From Streptomyces seoulensis (GTDB lineage: Bacteria > Actinomycetota > Actinomycetes > Streptomycetales > Streptomycetaceae): a stretch of DNA of 64,000 nt. Both the position numbers and the translations under genes were made by a program. The notes beneath the pieces were generated by a model. It made no database searches. It worked only from the letters and a program-made list of their open reading frames with translations, and was not told the DNA's origin. Position 1 is the stretch's first letter. The number at the start of each line of letters is the position of its first letter. Below, in pieces: positions 34,755 to 43,723 of the stretch. The stretch spans positions 4,811,001-4,875,000 of the forward strand of contig NZ_AP025667.1 of the NCBI RefSeq assembly GCF_022846655.1, written 5' to 3'.

Positions 34755-34802
34755 CCGTTCCTGCATGTCTCCGGCCGATCGGCCGAAGACATGCAGGAAC
34801 GG
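34755..34802. promoter_or_regulatory. Very long near-perfect hairpin before a CBS gene
   Basis: CCGTTCCTGCATGTCT (34755-34770) pairs with AGACATGCAGGAACGG (34787-34802), and the inside CGGCCGATCGGCCG pairs with itself. The total is ~48 bases with almost no loop and no T run. It lies 36 bases before the TTG start at 34839. It could be an attenuator, a transposon end or a protein-binding dyad. Confidence 0.6.
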
Positions 34803-34838
34803 CGAGTCAAATGCAATCGGGTGGCGGAGGAGGCGTTT

Positions 34839-35285
34839 TTGCTTGCACGTGCTTTGGCCGCACCCTATGCGTCCGTCACCCTCGACGATGATGCGCTGGT
34901 GGCCGTACGCCTCATGGTTGAACAGCGGATGCCCGCGCTGTTGGTGATGGACGGAACTGGTTGGCCGTGTGCTGTTGTACCAGCCTCGTGCCTGGTTCAG
35001 CTGCTGACGCGAGCACATCGCGAGCGCCTGCTCCATCACCGTCGAACATCGCAAGCACTGGCAGGAGTCACGGTCGCTTCCTGGCTTCCACAAGAGGCCC
35101 TGCCGGCTCTTGTCGTTGGGCCCCGGGCCACGGCGCTCCAGGTCGGTACCGCAATGGCCAGAACCGGCAGTCCGCTAGCCGTGGTGGCCGAAGGTGACGA
35201 TGCAGGGCGACGTGTTTGCGGAGTGATCACAGCCGATCGGCTTCTGGAGGCGCTGTCCATGGAGGGTGAGCGGCGGTCAAGATGA
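34839..35285 (+). CDS. CBS-domain protein, paralogue of the one at 29789
   Basis: 148 residues from TTG 34839, chosen because GGAGG lies five bases upstream and the N-terminus then aligns without gaps with the 29789 protein (LLARALAAPYASVTLDDDAL versus VRARDLAVEYETVGLDHDAL). Other parts: RMPALLVMDGTGWPCAVVPA, SPLAVVAEGDDAGRRVCGVI and ADRLLEALSMEG. The Y-V-I-E-D-P segment of the paralogue is replaced by HRERLLHHRRTSQA. An upstream ATG at 34791 lies in the hairpin. It is 136 bases before the DUF2254 gene. Confidence 0.78.
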   Translation: MLARALAAPYASVTLDDDALVAVRLMVEQRMPALLVMDGTGWPCAVVPASCLVQLLTRAHRERLLHHRRTSQALAGVTVASWLPQEALPALVVGPRATALQVGTAMARTGSPLAVVAEGDDAGRRVCGVITADRLLEALSMEGERRSR

Positions 35286-35421
35286 GGCAGCAGACTAGCG
35301 GCGCTGACCGGAGGGTCCTGGCTTTTGCGGCCGGAACCGTCATGTCCGCATGGTCTTCGGATGCTGCCAGATCTCAGGGTTGGGCTGTGCTGCATCCGAT
35401 GACGAACCCGCGAGAAGCGTA

Positions 35422-36786
35422 GTGGTCCGCCTTCCGTCAATGCGTGATGCGCTCCGGGCGCAGCTGTGGCCGCTACCAGCCCTGGGTGTCCTGCTTGCGG
35501 TCGCCGCAGGCGTGGGCCTGCCCCGGTTGGACAGGCGGATCTTGCGCGACATCCGGCCTTCGCTCGCTGAGTACTTGTTCGGGGGCGGTCCGTCTGCGGC
35601 GAGGGCCGTTTTGGAGGCGATCGCCGGATCTTTGATCAGTGTCACGGCTTTGACCTTCTCGCTCACGGTGGTGACTCTGCAGCTGGCGAGCAGCCAGTTC
35701 TCCCCTCGTCTGCTGCGAACGTTCAGCCAGGACCGCTATGTGCAGACAACGCTGGCACTCTTCCTCGCGACCTTCACCTACGCGCTGACCGTGCTGCGCA
35801 CGGTACGCACTGAGGCCAGTGGACAAGCCATGTTCGTTCCGCAACTGTCGGTCACCGTGGCCTTCCTCCTCACCTTGGCGAGTGTGTTCGCGCTCGTGGT
35901 CTTCTTGTCCCACCTGGCACGCAAGATCCGAGTGGAAACCATGCTGCGAGACGTCCACCGAGACGCCGAAGGAACCATCCGCAAGCTCCTCACGGAATCC
36001 GGCCCCTCGTCCGGGCGCCGCACAGAGGAGTCGCAGCTCCCCTCCGGCGCACTGCCCCCTTCCGACGCACTGCCCCTGCCCGCCGGAGCTTCAGGCTTTC
36101 TGGCCGCCGTGAACAGAAAGACGCTCCTCGCCGCAGCCATCGACGCGGACGCAGTCGTCCTTATCGACCGCTGCCCAGGAAGCTCACTGATTGCCGGCAC
36201 TCCAGCTGGCGCCGCCTGGTCCCGCACCGGCGAGCCCTTCGCCCCGCACACGCGGCACCGCCTGGTCGAGCAGGCCGCCAGTGCTCTCACCACGGAGTCC
36301 GAACTCATCCCCGACCAGGACATCGCCTACGGTCTGCGCCAGCTCACCGATGTGGCCATCAAGGCGCTCTCCCCCGGCATCAACGACCCCACCACCGCGG
36401 TCCATGCGCTCTCGCATTCCTCCGCGCTGCTGTCCGATCTCGCGCAGCGCGACTTGTCCCCTCTGCTCCTGTACGACGATCACGGCCGGATCCGCGTCGT
36501 CCTACGTCGTTCGACCCTGGCGGAACTCCTGCACCTCGCGGTAGCCCAGCCGTTGCGGTACGGCGCGGCGGAGCCGGCGGTCCTGGCCCGCCTCTACATG
36601 CTGCTACGTGAACTGGCGTGGCACAGCAGGCCCGAACAACGCCCCGCCATCGCCGACCAGCTTGCGCGAGTACGTTCCGCTGCCGAGCGAGAAGAATTCC
36701 ACCCCAACGACAGGGCAGACCTCACCCACCTCGCCGACAGCGTCGACCAAGCCCTGACCGGCAACTGGCCCCCCATCACACCCTGA
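35422..36786 (+). CDS. DUF2254 membrane protein
   Basis: About 454 residues from GTG 35422 (ATG 35440 also possible). N-terminal membrane segments: ALRAQLWPLPALGVLLAVAA, SLISVTALTFSLTVVTLQLA and QLSVTVAFLLTLASVFALVV. The family motif SSQFSPRLLRTFSQDRYVQT lies between them. The soluble C-terminal half contains IAYGLRQLTDVAIKALSPGI and NDPTTAVHALSHSSALLSDL, typical of DUF2254. Function unknown. The last ~280 coding bases plus 78 bases downstream are duplicated inverted at 45860-46219. Confidence 0.85.
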   Translation: MVRLPSMRDALRAQLWPLPALGVLLAVAAGVGLPRLDRRILRDIRPSLAEYLFGGGPSAARAVLEAIAGSLISVTALTFSLTVVTLQLASSQFSPRLLRTFSQDRYVQTTLALFLATFTYALTVLRTVRTEASGQAMFVPQLSVTVAFLLTLASVFALVVFLSHLARKIRVETMLRDVHRDAEGTIRKLLTESGPSSGRRTEESQLPSGALPPSDALPLPAGASGFLAAVNRKTLLAAAIDADAVVLIDRCPGSSLIAGTPAGAAWSRTGEPFAPHTRHRLVEQAASALTTESELIPDQDIAYGLRQLTDVAIKALSPGINDPTTAVHALSHSSALLSDLAQRDLSPLLLYDDHGRIRVVLRRSTLAELLHLAVAQPLRYGAAEPAVLARLYMLLRELAWHSRPEQRPAIADQLARVRSAAEREEFHPNDRADLTHLADSVDQALTGNWPPITP

Positions 36787-36864
36787 TGCACGAGCAAGCC
36801 ACACTGCAGCCGGAGCAGGGAGCAGAGCGAAAGCCAACCGGCTCATACGTATCCGGCCATCTGA
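36505..36864 (+). repeat. 360-bp inverted duplication, left copy
   Basis: It matches the reverse complement of 45860-46219, with only a couple of mismatches seen by eye (for example A/G in the AGAGCGAAAGCC region). It covers the DUF2254 3' end and part of the downstream intergenic region. The two copies bracket 9 kb. Confidence 0.88.
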
Positions 36865-36897
36865 CACTGGCGCGGCGTACAAACGTCCTTCATGAGG

Positions 36898-37311
36898 TCA
36901 CCTGTGGGCCGGGCGGTGTCCGAAAAGACGCCATCGACTGTGCTCCCTGGCGCCTTGGTGTTCATCGCCGGTGGGCTCGTTCCTGTCCGCTTCAGCCGCG
37001 CGCTGGACGACCAGATCGTCACGGTCCTTACTGATGGCTGCCGACCGGCGCTGGGATTCATCCAGCCCGCGACGCGCGGTACGGCCTCGACGGGCGGTGC
37101 GTCCATAGCCAGTAAGCAACAGGCTCAGCCCGATCATGGCCGCTGCCCCAACGATGATGCCAGACAGGAAGAGCGTGCCCGTAGAACCAGTGACGTGGTA
37201 GCCGAACACCGTGAAGGAGGAAAGCTCGTGCCCGCTGCCGGCATTGCTGAGCACACCGGCCACGCCCACGACAACTGCGACGACGAGGATGATGAGGCCG
37301 ACGACAAACAT
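36898..37311 (-). CDS. Small membrane protein with basic tail
   Basis: 137 residues from ATG 37311 (GGAGG five bases upstream). MFVVGLIILVVAVVVGVAGV is the first helix. VFGYHVTGSTGTLFLSGIIV and GAAAMIGLSLLLTGYGRTAR form a second helical region. A long Arg-rich cytoplasmic tail (TARRGRTARRGLDESQRRSA) follows. This two-helix-plus-tail type is common in Streptomyces; function unknown. Confidence 0.7.
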   Translation of the reverse strand: MFVVGLIILVVAVVVGVAGVLSNAGSGHELSSFTVFGYHVTGSTGTLFLSGIIVGAAAMIGLSLLLTGYGRTARRGRTARRGLDESQRRSAAISKDRDDLVVQRAAEADRNEPTGDEHQGAREHSRWRLFGHRPAHR

Positions 37312-37798
37312 GGCATCCTCCAAATTTTTACGCCGTATCTATAGTGAACGCCTCGACCGGATCGACGTCCAACGGGGACTGGCCCTGAACTCTCCCGCCG
37401 GTTCGCGCAAGAACCGCTGTGGTGAGGGACAGTGCTCAACCGGACAGCACTGGACAACGGCTAGTGAGCATTGCGACAACTTGATCGTCGTGCGCGCTTG
37501 GACAGACAGGCAGACAGACGGAACGGGCACGCCATGCCGAATTGCAAGGCGCCGAGGCTGATCCGATCACGGGCACCGCCTGCGATGCGGCCATCGGCGA
37601 CTATGCATCGGCAACCTCCTCCTCGCAGGCTGCAAGACGATCACAGGAACGTCGTGCGAGGGCCGAAACGGAGTTCCAAGGTTGTCGGAAGCTGGCCGGG
37701 GGAACGCCTCTCCCGCCGCCCAGCCCGGGGGTCTCGCGAGCAGTTAGGGCGGGCCCTTCGGTGACGGTGCCTGTCTTCCGCGCCATCGAGTTGTGTAG
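37312..37798. other. No gene seen
   Basis: About 490 bases of lower-GC sequence between two leftward genes. It includes TATCTATAG near 37335 as a possible promoter element for the gene at 36898. No supportable frame. Confidence 0.45.
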
Positions 37799-38323
37799 CT
37801 ACTCCTCCGCATCACCGATGGCTACTCGGAGTGCGTGCATGCCCTCCAAGATTGCGATGATGGGCGACTCTGTGCTGCCCAGAGCCCGCCGGGTCTTGTC
37901 GGTCTCCCCGCCTTCGAACGCCAGGTGAGCGCTGAGCATGCCGGCCGCCGTGACCACGGCTGCCGCGGCTGCGCTGCGGCCAACCGGGGGATCTCCTCTT
38001 CGGCCCGGCCCAATGAGGTGCAGGGCGGTACGCTGCAACCGATTGAGTAGCACGTTCACCTCTAGTGCGGTCGGACCAGCCTGTTCCATCCACCCCGTCA
38101 ACGTGTGGGCGACATCGTCAGCTTCTTCGCCTTCATCCAGCCTGGTCGCAGCGGTGATCTCTAGTTCCACCTTGGCCAGCAGAGAACCGAGCAATCGCAA
38201 GCGGTCTTCTTCTTGCGGACCGTCCGGACGCAACTCCGGATCAAGTACAGGCTCCGCCTTTAGCGCAACCAGGGCTCGAAAGATCTGATCCGCACTCGCC
38301 GGATGCTGGCTCCTGATACTCAC
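37799..38323 (-). CDS. Hypothetical protein
   Basis: 174 residues from GTG 38323. Mostly alpha-helical: DQIFRALVALKAEPVLDPEL, LGSLLAKVELEITAATRLDE, VNVLLNRLQRTALHLIGPGR, SAAAAAVVTAAGMLSAHLAF. The sequence is balanced, not low-complexity, supporting a real gene. No family recognised and no clear ribosome site, so it could also be decaying. Confidence 0.5.
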   Translation of the reverse strand: MSIRSQHPASADQIFRALVALKAEPVLDPELRPDGPQEEDRLRLLGSLLAKVELEITAATRLDEGEEADDVAHTLTGWMEQAGPTALEVNVLLNRLQRTALHLIGPGRRGDPPVGRSAAAAAVVTAAGMLSAHLAFEGGETDKTRRALGSTESPIIAILEGMHALRVAIGDAEE

Positions 38324-38601
38324 GCCCCCAGTTTCACCGCACAGCGACGGGATAACACGCTTACACGCCCTACCGCTGACCGCCGGCAGTCTCCCTGCCC
38401 TGGATGGCTACGGCTACAGGGAGAAGTCCGGGCTTGCCGTGACATCGCTCGGGGGAGTGGGGAGATTCACCTGTGGCCCTGCGAACGCTGGACAGCGGCG
38501 GTGACAAGGACATGCTGGCGCTGAACCTGTCCGCGTGAGTACAAGTGCCCCTCGGGATGCAGGGTCCCGCGCCTGAGCCTGCCGGACCTCGTCCCACCTT
38601 C

Positions 38602-38910
38602 CCCTTTGGGGTGATGGTTGAAGTTCCGGCCTGTGCTTCGGCCATCCACCAGTTCGTTGAGCGCGTCGATTTCCTCAGCATCGGCACGAACTACCTCGCC
38701 CAGCATCTCGGTCGGCTCCCGCTCTCACCCACGACTTCGACCTCTTGGACGTAGCCCTGACCCGCACGGTGAGGTCGATAGCTGTGGCCGGCTCCGCCAC
38801 CAGAATGCCCACGTCCGGGTTAGCGGGGACTGACCGGCGATCCAGTAGGGGCTGTGGTCTCAGCGTCTCTGAGTGGAACACCCCAGGTGCCGGCGCCGTC
38901 CTGACGGGAG
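38602..38910 (+). pseudogene. Scrap of a PEP-utilising enzyme (enzyme I/PPDK C-terminal barrel)
   Basis: Reads FPFGVMVEVPACASAIHQFV then ERVDFLSIGTNYLAQHLG. This matches the M-V-E-x-P-A and F-F-S-I-G-T-N-D-L motifs of PTS enzyme I and pyruvate phosphate dikinase barrels. Downstream sequence resembles the end of the barrel only vaguely. Frames are broken on both sides. The catalytic and phosphohistidine domains are missing. Confidence 0.6.
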
Positions 38911-38949
38911 GGGGTCGTGCGCCTTGACGCATTTACCCGTCGCCCCTTA

Positions 38950-39802
38950 GAGGTCATCTCATTTGGCGAGTCGGCGGTAGCAGATGAGGGTGCAGGCGAT
39001 GCTGGTGAAGGCGAGGAAGTGCTCGGCTTTGTGCTCGTAGCGACGATGGAGGCGACGGCATCCAGCGAGCCAAGCCATGGTGCGTTCGATGGTCCAGCGG
39101 TGCCTGCCGAGTCGCTGAGAGGTCTCGACTCCCTTGCGGGCTATGCGGTGTCGGATGCCTCGCTGGGATAACCATCGCCGCAGGTGGGAGTAGTCGTATC
39201 CCTTGTCGGCGTACAGCTTGCCGGGCTTGCGCCGACGGGGTCCTCGCCGGGATCGGATCGGCGGTATGCCCTTCACGAGCGGCATCAGGGCCTGGCTGTC
39301 GTGGACGTTGGCACCGGAGATGCCGACAGACAGGGGCAGACCGGTCCGCTCGGTGATCAGGTGGATCTTCGAGCCATACTTGCCTCGGTCGACAGGATTC
39401 GGACCTGTCAGGTCCCCTTTTTCAGGGCCCGCATGTTCACCGAGTCGATCGCGCAGCGGGACCAGTCCAACTCCCCGCGGGACCCGAGTTCGTCGAGGAC
39501 CAAGCGGTGCAACTTGGCCCACACGCGAGCCTTCGTCCACTCGGTGAACCGGCGGTGAGCTGTCGCCCCGGACGGTCCGAACGACGACGTCGGCAACTGC
39601 TGCCACGTGCAGCCCGACGTCGCCACGAACACGATCGCTGCCAGCACCTCACGGTCGCCATGCCGGCGCCGCCCGCCACCTTGAGGCCGCGATGGCGCCT
39701 CCGGCACGACCCTCTGGAACAGCTCCCACAACTCGTCCGGCACCAGCCGTTCAACGATCCCCACCACAGCGGACAGCCTACTCAACCAAATGAGATGACC
39801 TC
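38950..39802 (-). mobile_element. Complete IS5-family insertion sequence
   Basis: 17-bp perfect ends GAGGTCATCTCATTTGG (38950-38966) and its reverse complement (39786-39802). TTA is duplicated on both sides (38947-38949 and 39803-39805). One transposase in two frames. Confidence 0.9.
38959..39767 (-). CDS. IS5-family transposase, two frames joined by a -1 shift
   Basis: GTG 39767: VVGIVERLVPDELWELFQRV, then IVFVATSGCTWQQLPTSSFG and ELDWSRCAIDSVNMRALKKG in the first frame, which ends at TGA. At CTGAAAAAGGGGACC (about 39412-39426) a -1 shift enters GDLTGPNPVDRGKYGSKIHL, YADKGYDYSHLRRWLSQRGI and HRWTIERTMAWLAGCRRLHR. Both halves are intact and the element has perfect ends, so it may still be mobile. 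Confidence 0.82.
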
Positions 39803-39805
39803 TTA

Positions 39806-40458
39806 GTACGCCTAACACAATGAGGTGGATCGGTCCTGGTGGCCGTGTCCGGTCGGTGGGTTCGGCGTTGTCCGGGCCATGGGGGCTTCGCCGTGGATCG
39901 TGTCGGATGACCTGTGGGAGCGGATCGAGCCGCTGCTGCCGAAGCGGGAGAGGCGGTTCAGGTTCCCGGGCCGAAGGCCGGTCCCGGACCGGCAGGCGCT
40001 GTGCGGGATTCTGTTCGTGCTGCAAACCGGCATTCAGTGGGAACACCTGCCTTAGGAGCTCGGCTTCGGGTCCGGTATGACGTGCTGGCGACGGCTGTGG
40101 GACTGGAACAAGGCCGGCGTCTGGCAACGGCTACACGAGGTGCTGACCGAGCTGAATGCCGCCGCCCGCTTCGACTGGTCAAGAGCGGTCGTCGACTCCA
40201 GCCACGTCAGGGCCCTAAAAGGGGGCTCCAGACCGGACCGTCGCCAGTCGACCGAGGACGGGCCGGCTCCAAGCATCACCTGATCACCGACGGCCACGGC
40301 ACCCCGCTCGCGGTCATCCTCACCGGCGGCAACCGCAACGACGTCACCCAGCTCATGCCGCTGCTCGACGCCGTCCCGCCTCTCCGCGGCCGGCCGGGAC
40401 GGCCCCGCCGAAAGCCCCAGTCGGTCTTCGCCGACCGAGGCTACGACCACGACGGATG
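39806..40458 (+). mobile_element. Truncated IS5-family element
   Basis: It begins right after the previous IS (GTACGCCTAACACAATGAGG, like the 33260 element start) and stops abruptly at about 40457 where the next element's sequence begins. The right inverted repeat is missing. Confidence 0.65.
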
Positions 40459-40459
40459 A
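39879..40459 (+). pseudogene. Truncated IS5-family transposase
   Basis: ATG 39879: MGASPWIVSDDLWERIEPLL, FVLQTGIQWEHLP, then an in-frame TAG at 40053-40055 followed by ELGFGSGMTCWRRLWDWNKA. After R-A-L-K a -1 shift leads to TGPSPVDRGRAGSKHHLITD and ends VFADRGYDHDG at the junction. The last ~80 residues are gone. Dead by nonsense and truncation. Confidence 0.85.
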
Positions 40460-40642
40460 GGTCATCTCGTCTTCGAGGATCTTGGTCAGTGTCTGACGGG
40501 TAGTGGCCAGGTCGGCCAGCTCCGCGTCTATGGCGGCCGCCTCGGCAGCAAGCTTGGCCTACTGCTGGAGTAACTCGTCGCGGGCAGCCGACGCGGCCAT
40601 TTCGCGGGCGGCGATCAGGTCGAGAACGGTCGTGGTATTCAC
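40460..40642 (-). pseudogene. Transposon passenger gene, truncated
   Basis: GTG 40642, seven bases after the transposase stop: VNTTTVLDLIAAREMAASAA, RDELLQQ, TAG stop, then AKLAAEAAAIDAELADLATT and RQTLTKILEDE up to the junction. The coiled coil with L-A-D-L-A-T-x-R matches the passenger protein at 8009 (LADLATPRKVIAEL). The winged-helix half is missing. Confidence 0.65.
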
Positions 40643-40649
40643 GCCCAGG

Positions 40650-41474
40650 TCACCGCCATGACGGTGTGCTCGTGCTGGTCAGCCGACGCACGGGGTTGGC
40701 TGTCGAGGCCCACAACGTGCGCGATACCGATGGCTCCGGGCGACTCTCGTACTCACGCACGAGGCGCCGGTGCAGTATCAACGTGCCGTTGACCTGCTCG
40801 ACGACCCACCGTTTCGCGATCGGCACGAACCCGGGCTTGGTGTCGGATCGCTTGACCACCTCGACATCGACACCGAGCACGGCACCATGGATGCCCAGGT
40901 CGTGCTTGAACCCGGCGTCCACCCACGCCCGAGTGACGGTCGGGGTGTGCTCGACGACCTTGTCCAGCAGGCGCACCCCGATCACGGTGTCGGTGACCGA
41001 CGCCGCGGTCACCACCACCGCGATGATCAGTCCCAGAGCGTCGAGGGCCAGCCCTCGCTTACGGCCTGACACCTTCTTCCCGGTGTCCCTGCCGGTCGTG
41101 GCGGCCGGAACACGGCTCGCGGCCCGGATCGGCTGGGTGTCCAAGATGATCGCGGACGGATCCTCCCGGCGGCCAGCCCTCTCCCGCGCCCGGCAGCGCA
41201 GCAGATCGTGAATGGCCTGGTCGGTGCCGTCGTCACGCCACAACGCGAAGTAGTAGTACGTCGCGGACTTCGGCGGCAAGTCATGCGGCAGATACGCCCG
41301 CTGACACCCGGTCCGGTTCTGATAGGAGATCGAGTTCAAGATCTCCCGCAACGAGTAACGGCCCTGATGCCCCGATACCGACGGATGCTTTGCCTTCCAC
41401 GCGTCCAGAAACGGGCCCACCACCGCCCACTGCTCATCGGTGAGATCGCTGGGGTACGCCCTCCGCTCGCCCAT
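40650..41474 (-). CDS. IS5-family transposase, intact
   Basis: About 274 residues from ATG 41474 (MGERRAYPSDLTDEQWAVVG); a longer frame extends to 41522. In order: GRYSLREILNSISYQNRTGC, LPPKSATYYYFALWRDDGTD, PSAIILDTQPIRAASRVPAA (first Asp), DALGLIIAVVVTAASVTDTV, ARVWVDAGFK-like RAWVDAGFKHDLGIHG (second Asp), and RWVVEQVNGTLILHRRLVRE (Glu). A single uninterrupted frame, unlike the frameshifting IS5 relatives nearby. Confidence 0.85.
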   Translation of the reverse strand: MGERRAYPSDLTDEQWAVVGPFLDAWKAKHPSVSGHQGRYSLREILNSISYQNRTGCQRAYLPHDLPPKSATYYYFALWRDDGTDQAIHDLLRCRARERAGRREDPSAIILDTQPIRAASRVPAATTGRDTGKKVSGRKRGLALDALGLIIAVVVTAASVTDTVIGVRLLDKVVEHTPTVTRAWVDAGFKHDLGIHGAVLGVDVEVVKRSDTKPGFVPIAKRWVVEQVNGTLILHRRLVREYESRPEPSVSRTLWASTANPVRRLTSTSTPSWR

Positions 41475-41667
41475 GACCTGCTCAACCAGCATGCCCACCA
41501 ACCAGGCATCGGCGCAGCTCAAAGGTCATGGCATCGAGCGATGACGAACTACAGACAGCACACAAACCGCCCCCCAGTGCGGCAGTGCTCGGGTGCAGAT
41601 CGACTCACTCTGGGTGACGTCGCCGCTGCGGTGAGCGCCGGGGTTGCTTCCCCGGAACGGCCTGACT

Positions 41668-41687
41668 AATATCTCAACGCTTGTCTA
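41668..41687. promoter_or_regulatory. TetR operator before the SDR gene
   Basis: AATATCTCAACGCTTGTCTA. Its reverse complement matches 19 of 20 bases of the site at 43724-43743 beside the TetR gene. It is 76 bases before the ATG at 41764. Confidence 0.75.
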
Positions 41688-41763
41688 TTTTTTGGGTTGC
41701 CGGTGAGGCTTCCGCCCTTGCCGGGACCTGCCTGCGACGAACCCACCAGGTTGAGGAATTCGT

Positions 41764-42387
41764 ATGAAGCTGATCGTTTTCGGGGCCAGTGGCGGCACCG
41801 GACGCCTCGTGGTCTCCGGCGCGCTCGACCGCGGGTACCAGGTGACCGCGGTGGCCCGCCACCTCGACGGGCTGCCGTCACATCCCGATCTCGCGTTGCA
41901 ACCCGCCGACGTGCTGGCCGATGGCCGCCCGCTGCGGGAGATCGCTGTCGGGCACGACGCGGCGATCTCCGCGATCGGCAGCACGGCCCGGAATCCGAAC
42001 GGCATCTACTCCAAGGGTGGCCAGGCGGTAGTCACTGCGCTGCAGGACGCTCAGGTGCAGCGGTTGATCGTCGTCTCCTCCGGCGGGGTGGAGCCCAAGG
42101 ACCCCGGGTTGCCCTGGTGGTTCCGGCTGATGATTCCGCTGTTCCTGCGTGAGTTGTACGAGGACATGGGCGTGATGGAGGACATCGTGCGGTCTAGCCG
42201 GCTCGACTGGACTCTGGTCCGCGCCGGTTACCTCACCGACAAGCCGGCCACCGGGACGTTCCGGGTCGAGGACGGGAAGAACCCGCCCGGTGGGTCGCGG
42301 CTCAGCCGCGCCGATCTGGCGAACTTCCTGCTCGACGAACTCGACACCAGCCGGTGGAGCAAGGCTGCCCCGACGCTGACCTATTGA
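41764..42387 (+). CDS. NAD(P)-binding atypical SDR (NmrA/SDR-a type)
   Basis: 207 residues. N-terminal Rossmann motif MKLIVFGASGGTGRLVVSGA (G-x-x-G-x-x-G). Then HDAAISAIGSTARNPNGIYS, VQRLIVVSSGGVEPKDPGLP, MEDIVRSSRLDWTLVRAGYL and GGSRLSRADLANFLLDELDT, all typical of short NAD(P)H-binding oxidoreductases related to flavin reductase and NmrA. Substrate unknown. An operator copy in its promoter places it in the TetR/MFS regulon next door. Confidence 0.88.
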   Translation: MKLIVFGASGGTGRLVVSGALDRGYQVTAVARHLDGLPSHPDLALQPADVLADGRPLREIAVGHDAAISAIGSTARNPNGIYSKGGQAVVTALQDAQVQRLIVVSSGGVEPKDPGLPWWFRLMIPLFLRELYEDMGVMEDIVRSSRLDWTLVRAGYLTDKPATGTFRVEDGKNPPGGSRLSRADLANFLLDELDTSRWSKAAPTLTY

Positions 42388-42440
42388 TCTCATCGTGGGT
42401 TCAGTTTCTAGGTACGGCGAGAAGGCACGGCGAGGATGTG

Positions 42441-42915
42441 ATGCGTACGACGGCGGAGCATTCCGAGCAGGCGAGCCCGGAGGATCTGCTGACGCTGGGG
42501 GAGGTCACCGCCCGTACCGGATGGCGGCCCCCGCTCTGCGTTTCTACGAGAGCAAAGGGCTGATCGTCGCAGAGCACAGTGAGGGCAACCAGTGTCTGGC
42601 CGCAGGCACATGCTGCGCCGCGTCTCGCTGATCCTCGTTGCTCGGTGACTCGGCATTCACCTTGCCGAGGTCGCGGAGATCGTCGCGACGCTGCCGATCG
42701 GCAGGTGCCGACCCGGCGGGACTGAGGGCATGTCTCGCGATTGGAAACGGGAGTTGGAGGGCCGCCAGCGCTTCATCGAGAACCCTGAGCATCAGCTCGT
42801 CGGCTGTATCGACTGCGGCTGCCTCTGGATGAAGGCGCGTGGTCTGTTGAACCTGGACGACGGCCTCGCGGAACGTGGTCAGGGATCTGTACGCCTCGAT
42901 GAGGCCAGCCGCTGA
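42441..42915 (+). pseudogene. Decayed SoxR-like [2Fe-2S] regulator
   Basis: LLTLGEVTARTG in one frame, MAAPALRFYESKGLIVAEHS in the next, HLAEVAEIVATLPIG in between, and WKRELEGRQRFIENPEHQLV then GCIDCGCLWMKARGLLNLDD in a third. This is the full SoxR layout with C-x2-C-x-C, but the fourth Cys position reads Arg, and at least two frameshifts break the gene. Not functional. Confidence 0.75.
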
Positions 42916-43073
42916 CCCCCGGCACGCCACGCTGCGAGCCGGGGGGGAGCACTTCATGATGCGGTGTGCCGTCGCGCACCTGCCGACAGGGCGAGCGAGA
43001 GCAGTTCGAGCAGGCGGCTTTCAGCATCCTTGCAGCCGAGCTTGTGCCGGCGATCGGCGCCGATGCGTAGGCG

Positions 43074-43658
43074 TCAGGCCGGCGGGGCGATGACGTTGCG
43101 AATGGCCGGGCCGGCAAGGCGCAGGACGTCGTCGAGGTCGGCGTCGGCGATGTAGGGCATCCGCAGCAGGTAGCGCTGCGCGGCGATGCCCATCATCATG
43201 GCGCCGGCCAGGGAAGCGCGCAGGTGGGCCTCCGGATCGTCAACGGTCCCGGCGATCGCGTCGACGACCTCGGTAGTGATGTGATGTCGCAGCAGTTCGG
43301 CGGCTTCTTCGCTGGTCATGCTCGCGCGCACGAGCACCGCCATCGGACTGTTCGGGTCGGCGGCCCAGCTGCTCAGCATGCCGTGCATGAAGTTGTGCAC
43401 ACTCTGCGCCGGATCGTCGGCGGTCAGCTCCGCAATCGGGATGTGCCAGTGCACTGCGGCCCGGAACAGCTGCTGCTTGCTGCCGAAGTACTGCAGGACC
43501 GACGACTTGTCGACCTCGGCCGCCGTGGCGATCCCACGGATCGTGGTGCGCTCGTAGCCGAGCTCGGCGAACAGGGCGCGAGCGGCCTCCAGGATGCGCC
43601 GCCGGGTGCGCTCGCCCTTGCGTTCACCCTGTGGAGCCCCTGCGGCGGCCTCGGTCAT
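43074..43658 (-). CDS. TetR-family transcriptional repressor
   Basis: 194 residues from ATG 43658. HTH: RRRILEAARALFAELGYERT, TIRGIATAAEVDKSSVLQYF, GSKQQLFRAAVHW. The C-terminal ligand domain ends DLDDVLRLAGPAIRNVIAPP. It is divergent from the MFS exporter with a conserved operator between them; a second copy lies before the SDR gene. It probably represses exporter, SDR and itself until a drug-like ligand binds. Confidence 0.9.
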   Translation of the reverse strand: MTEAAAGAPQGERKGERTRRRILEAARALFAELGYERTTIRGIATAAEVDKSSVLQYFGSKQQLFRAAVHWHIPIAELTADDPAQSVHNFMHGMLSSWAADPNSPMAVLVRASMTSEEAAELLRHHITTEVVDAIAGTVDDPEAHLRASLAGAMMMGIAAQRYLLRMPYIADADLDDVLRLAGPAIRNVIAPPA

Positions 43659-43723
43659 CGTGCAGCACCCTTCCGTACGTCGGCATCCGATCCTACAAGC
43701 CGGCACACCCCTACTTGAAAAAC

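Larger units (their letters stand above)
40459..41530 (-). mobile_element. IS5-like element with passenger gene, left end truncated
   Basis: Same organisation as the element at 7058: an intact transposase followed by a small coiled-coil gene. The passenger-gene end is cut at about 40460 by the neighbouring IS remnant, so the terminal repeat there is lost. The transposase-side end is not sharply defined (about 41520-41540). Confidence 0.6.

Noticed and set aside
34791..34838. ATG at 34791 as start of the second CBS gene
   Set aside because: It lies in the stem of a hairpin and lacks a ribosome site; TTG 34839 has GGAGG and aligns with the paralogue's start.
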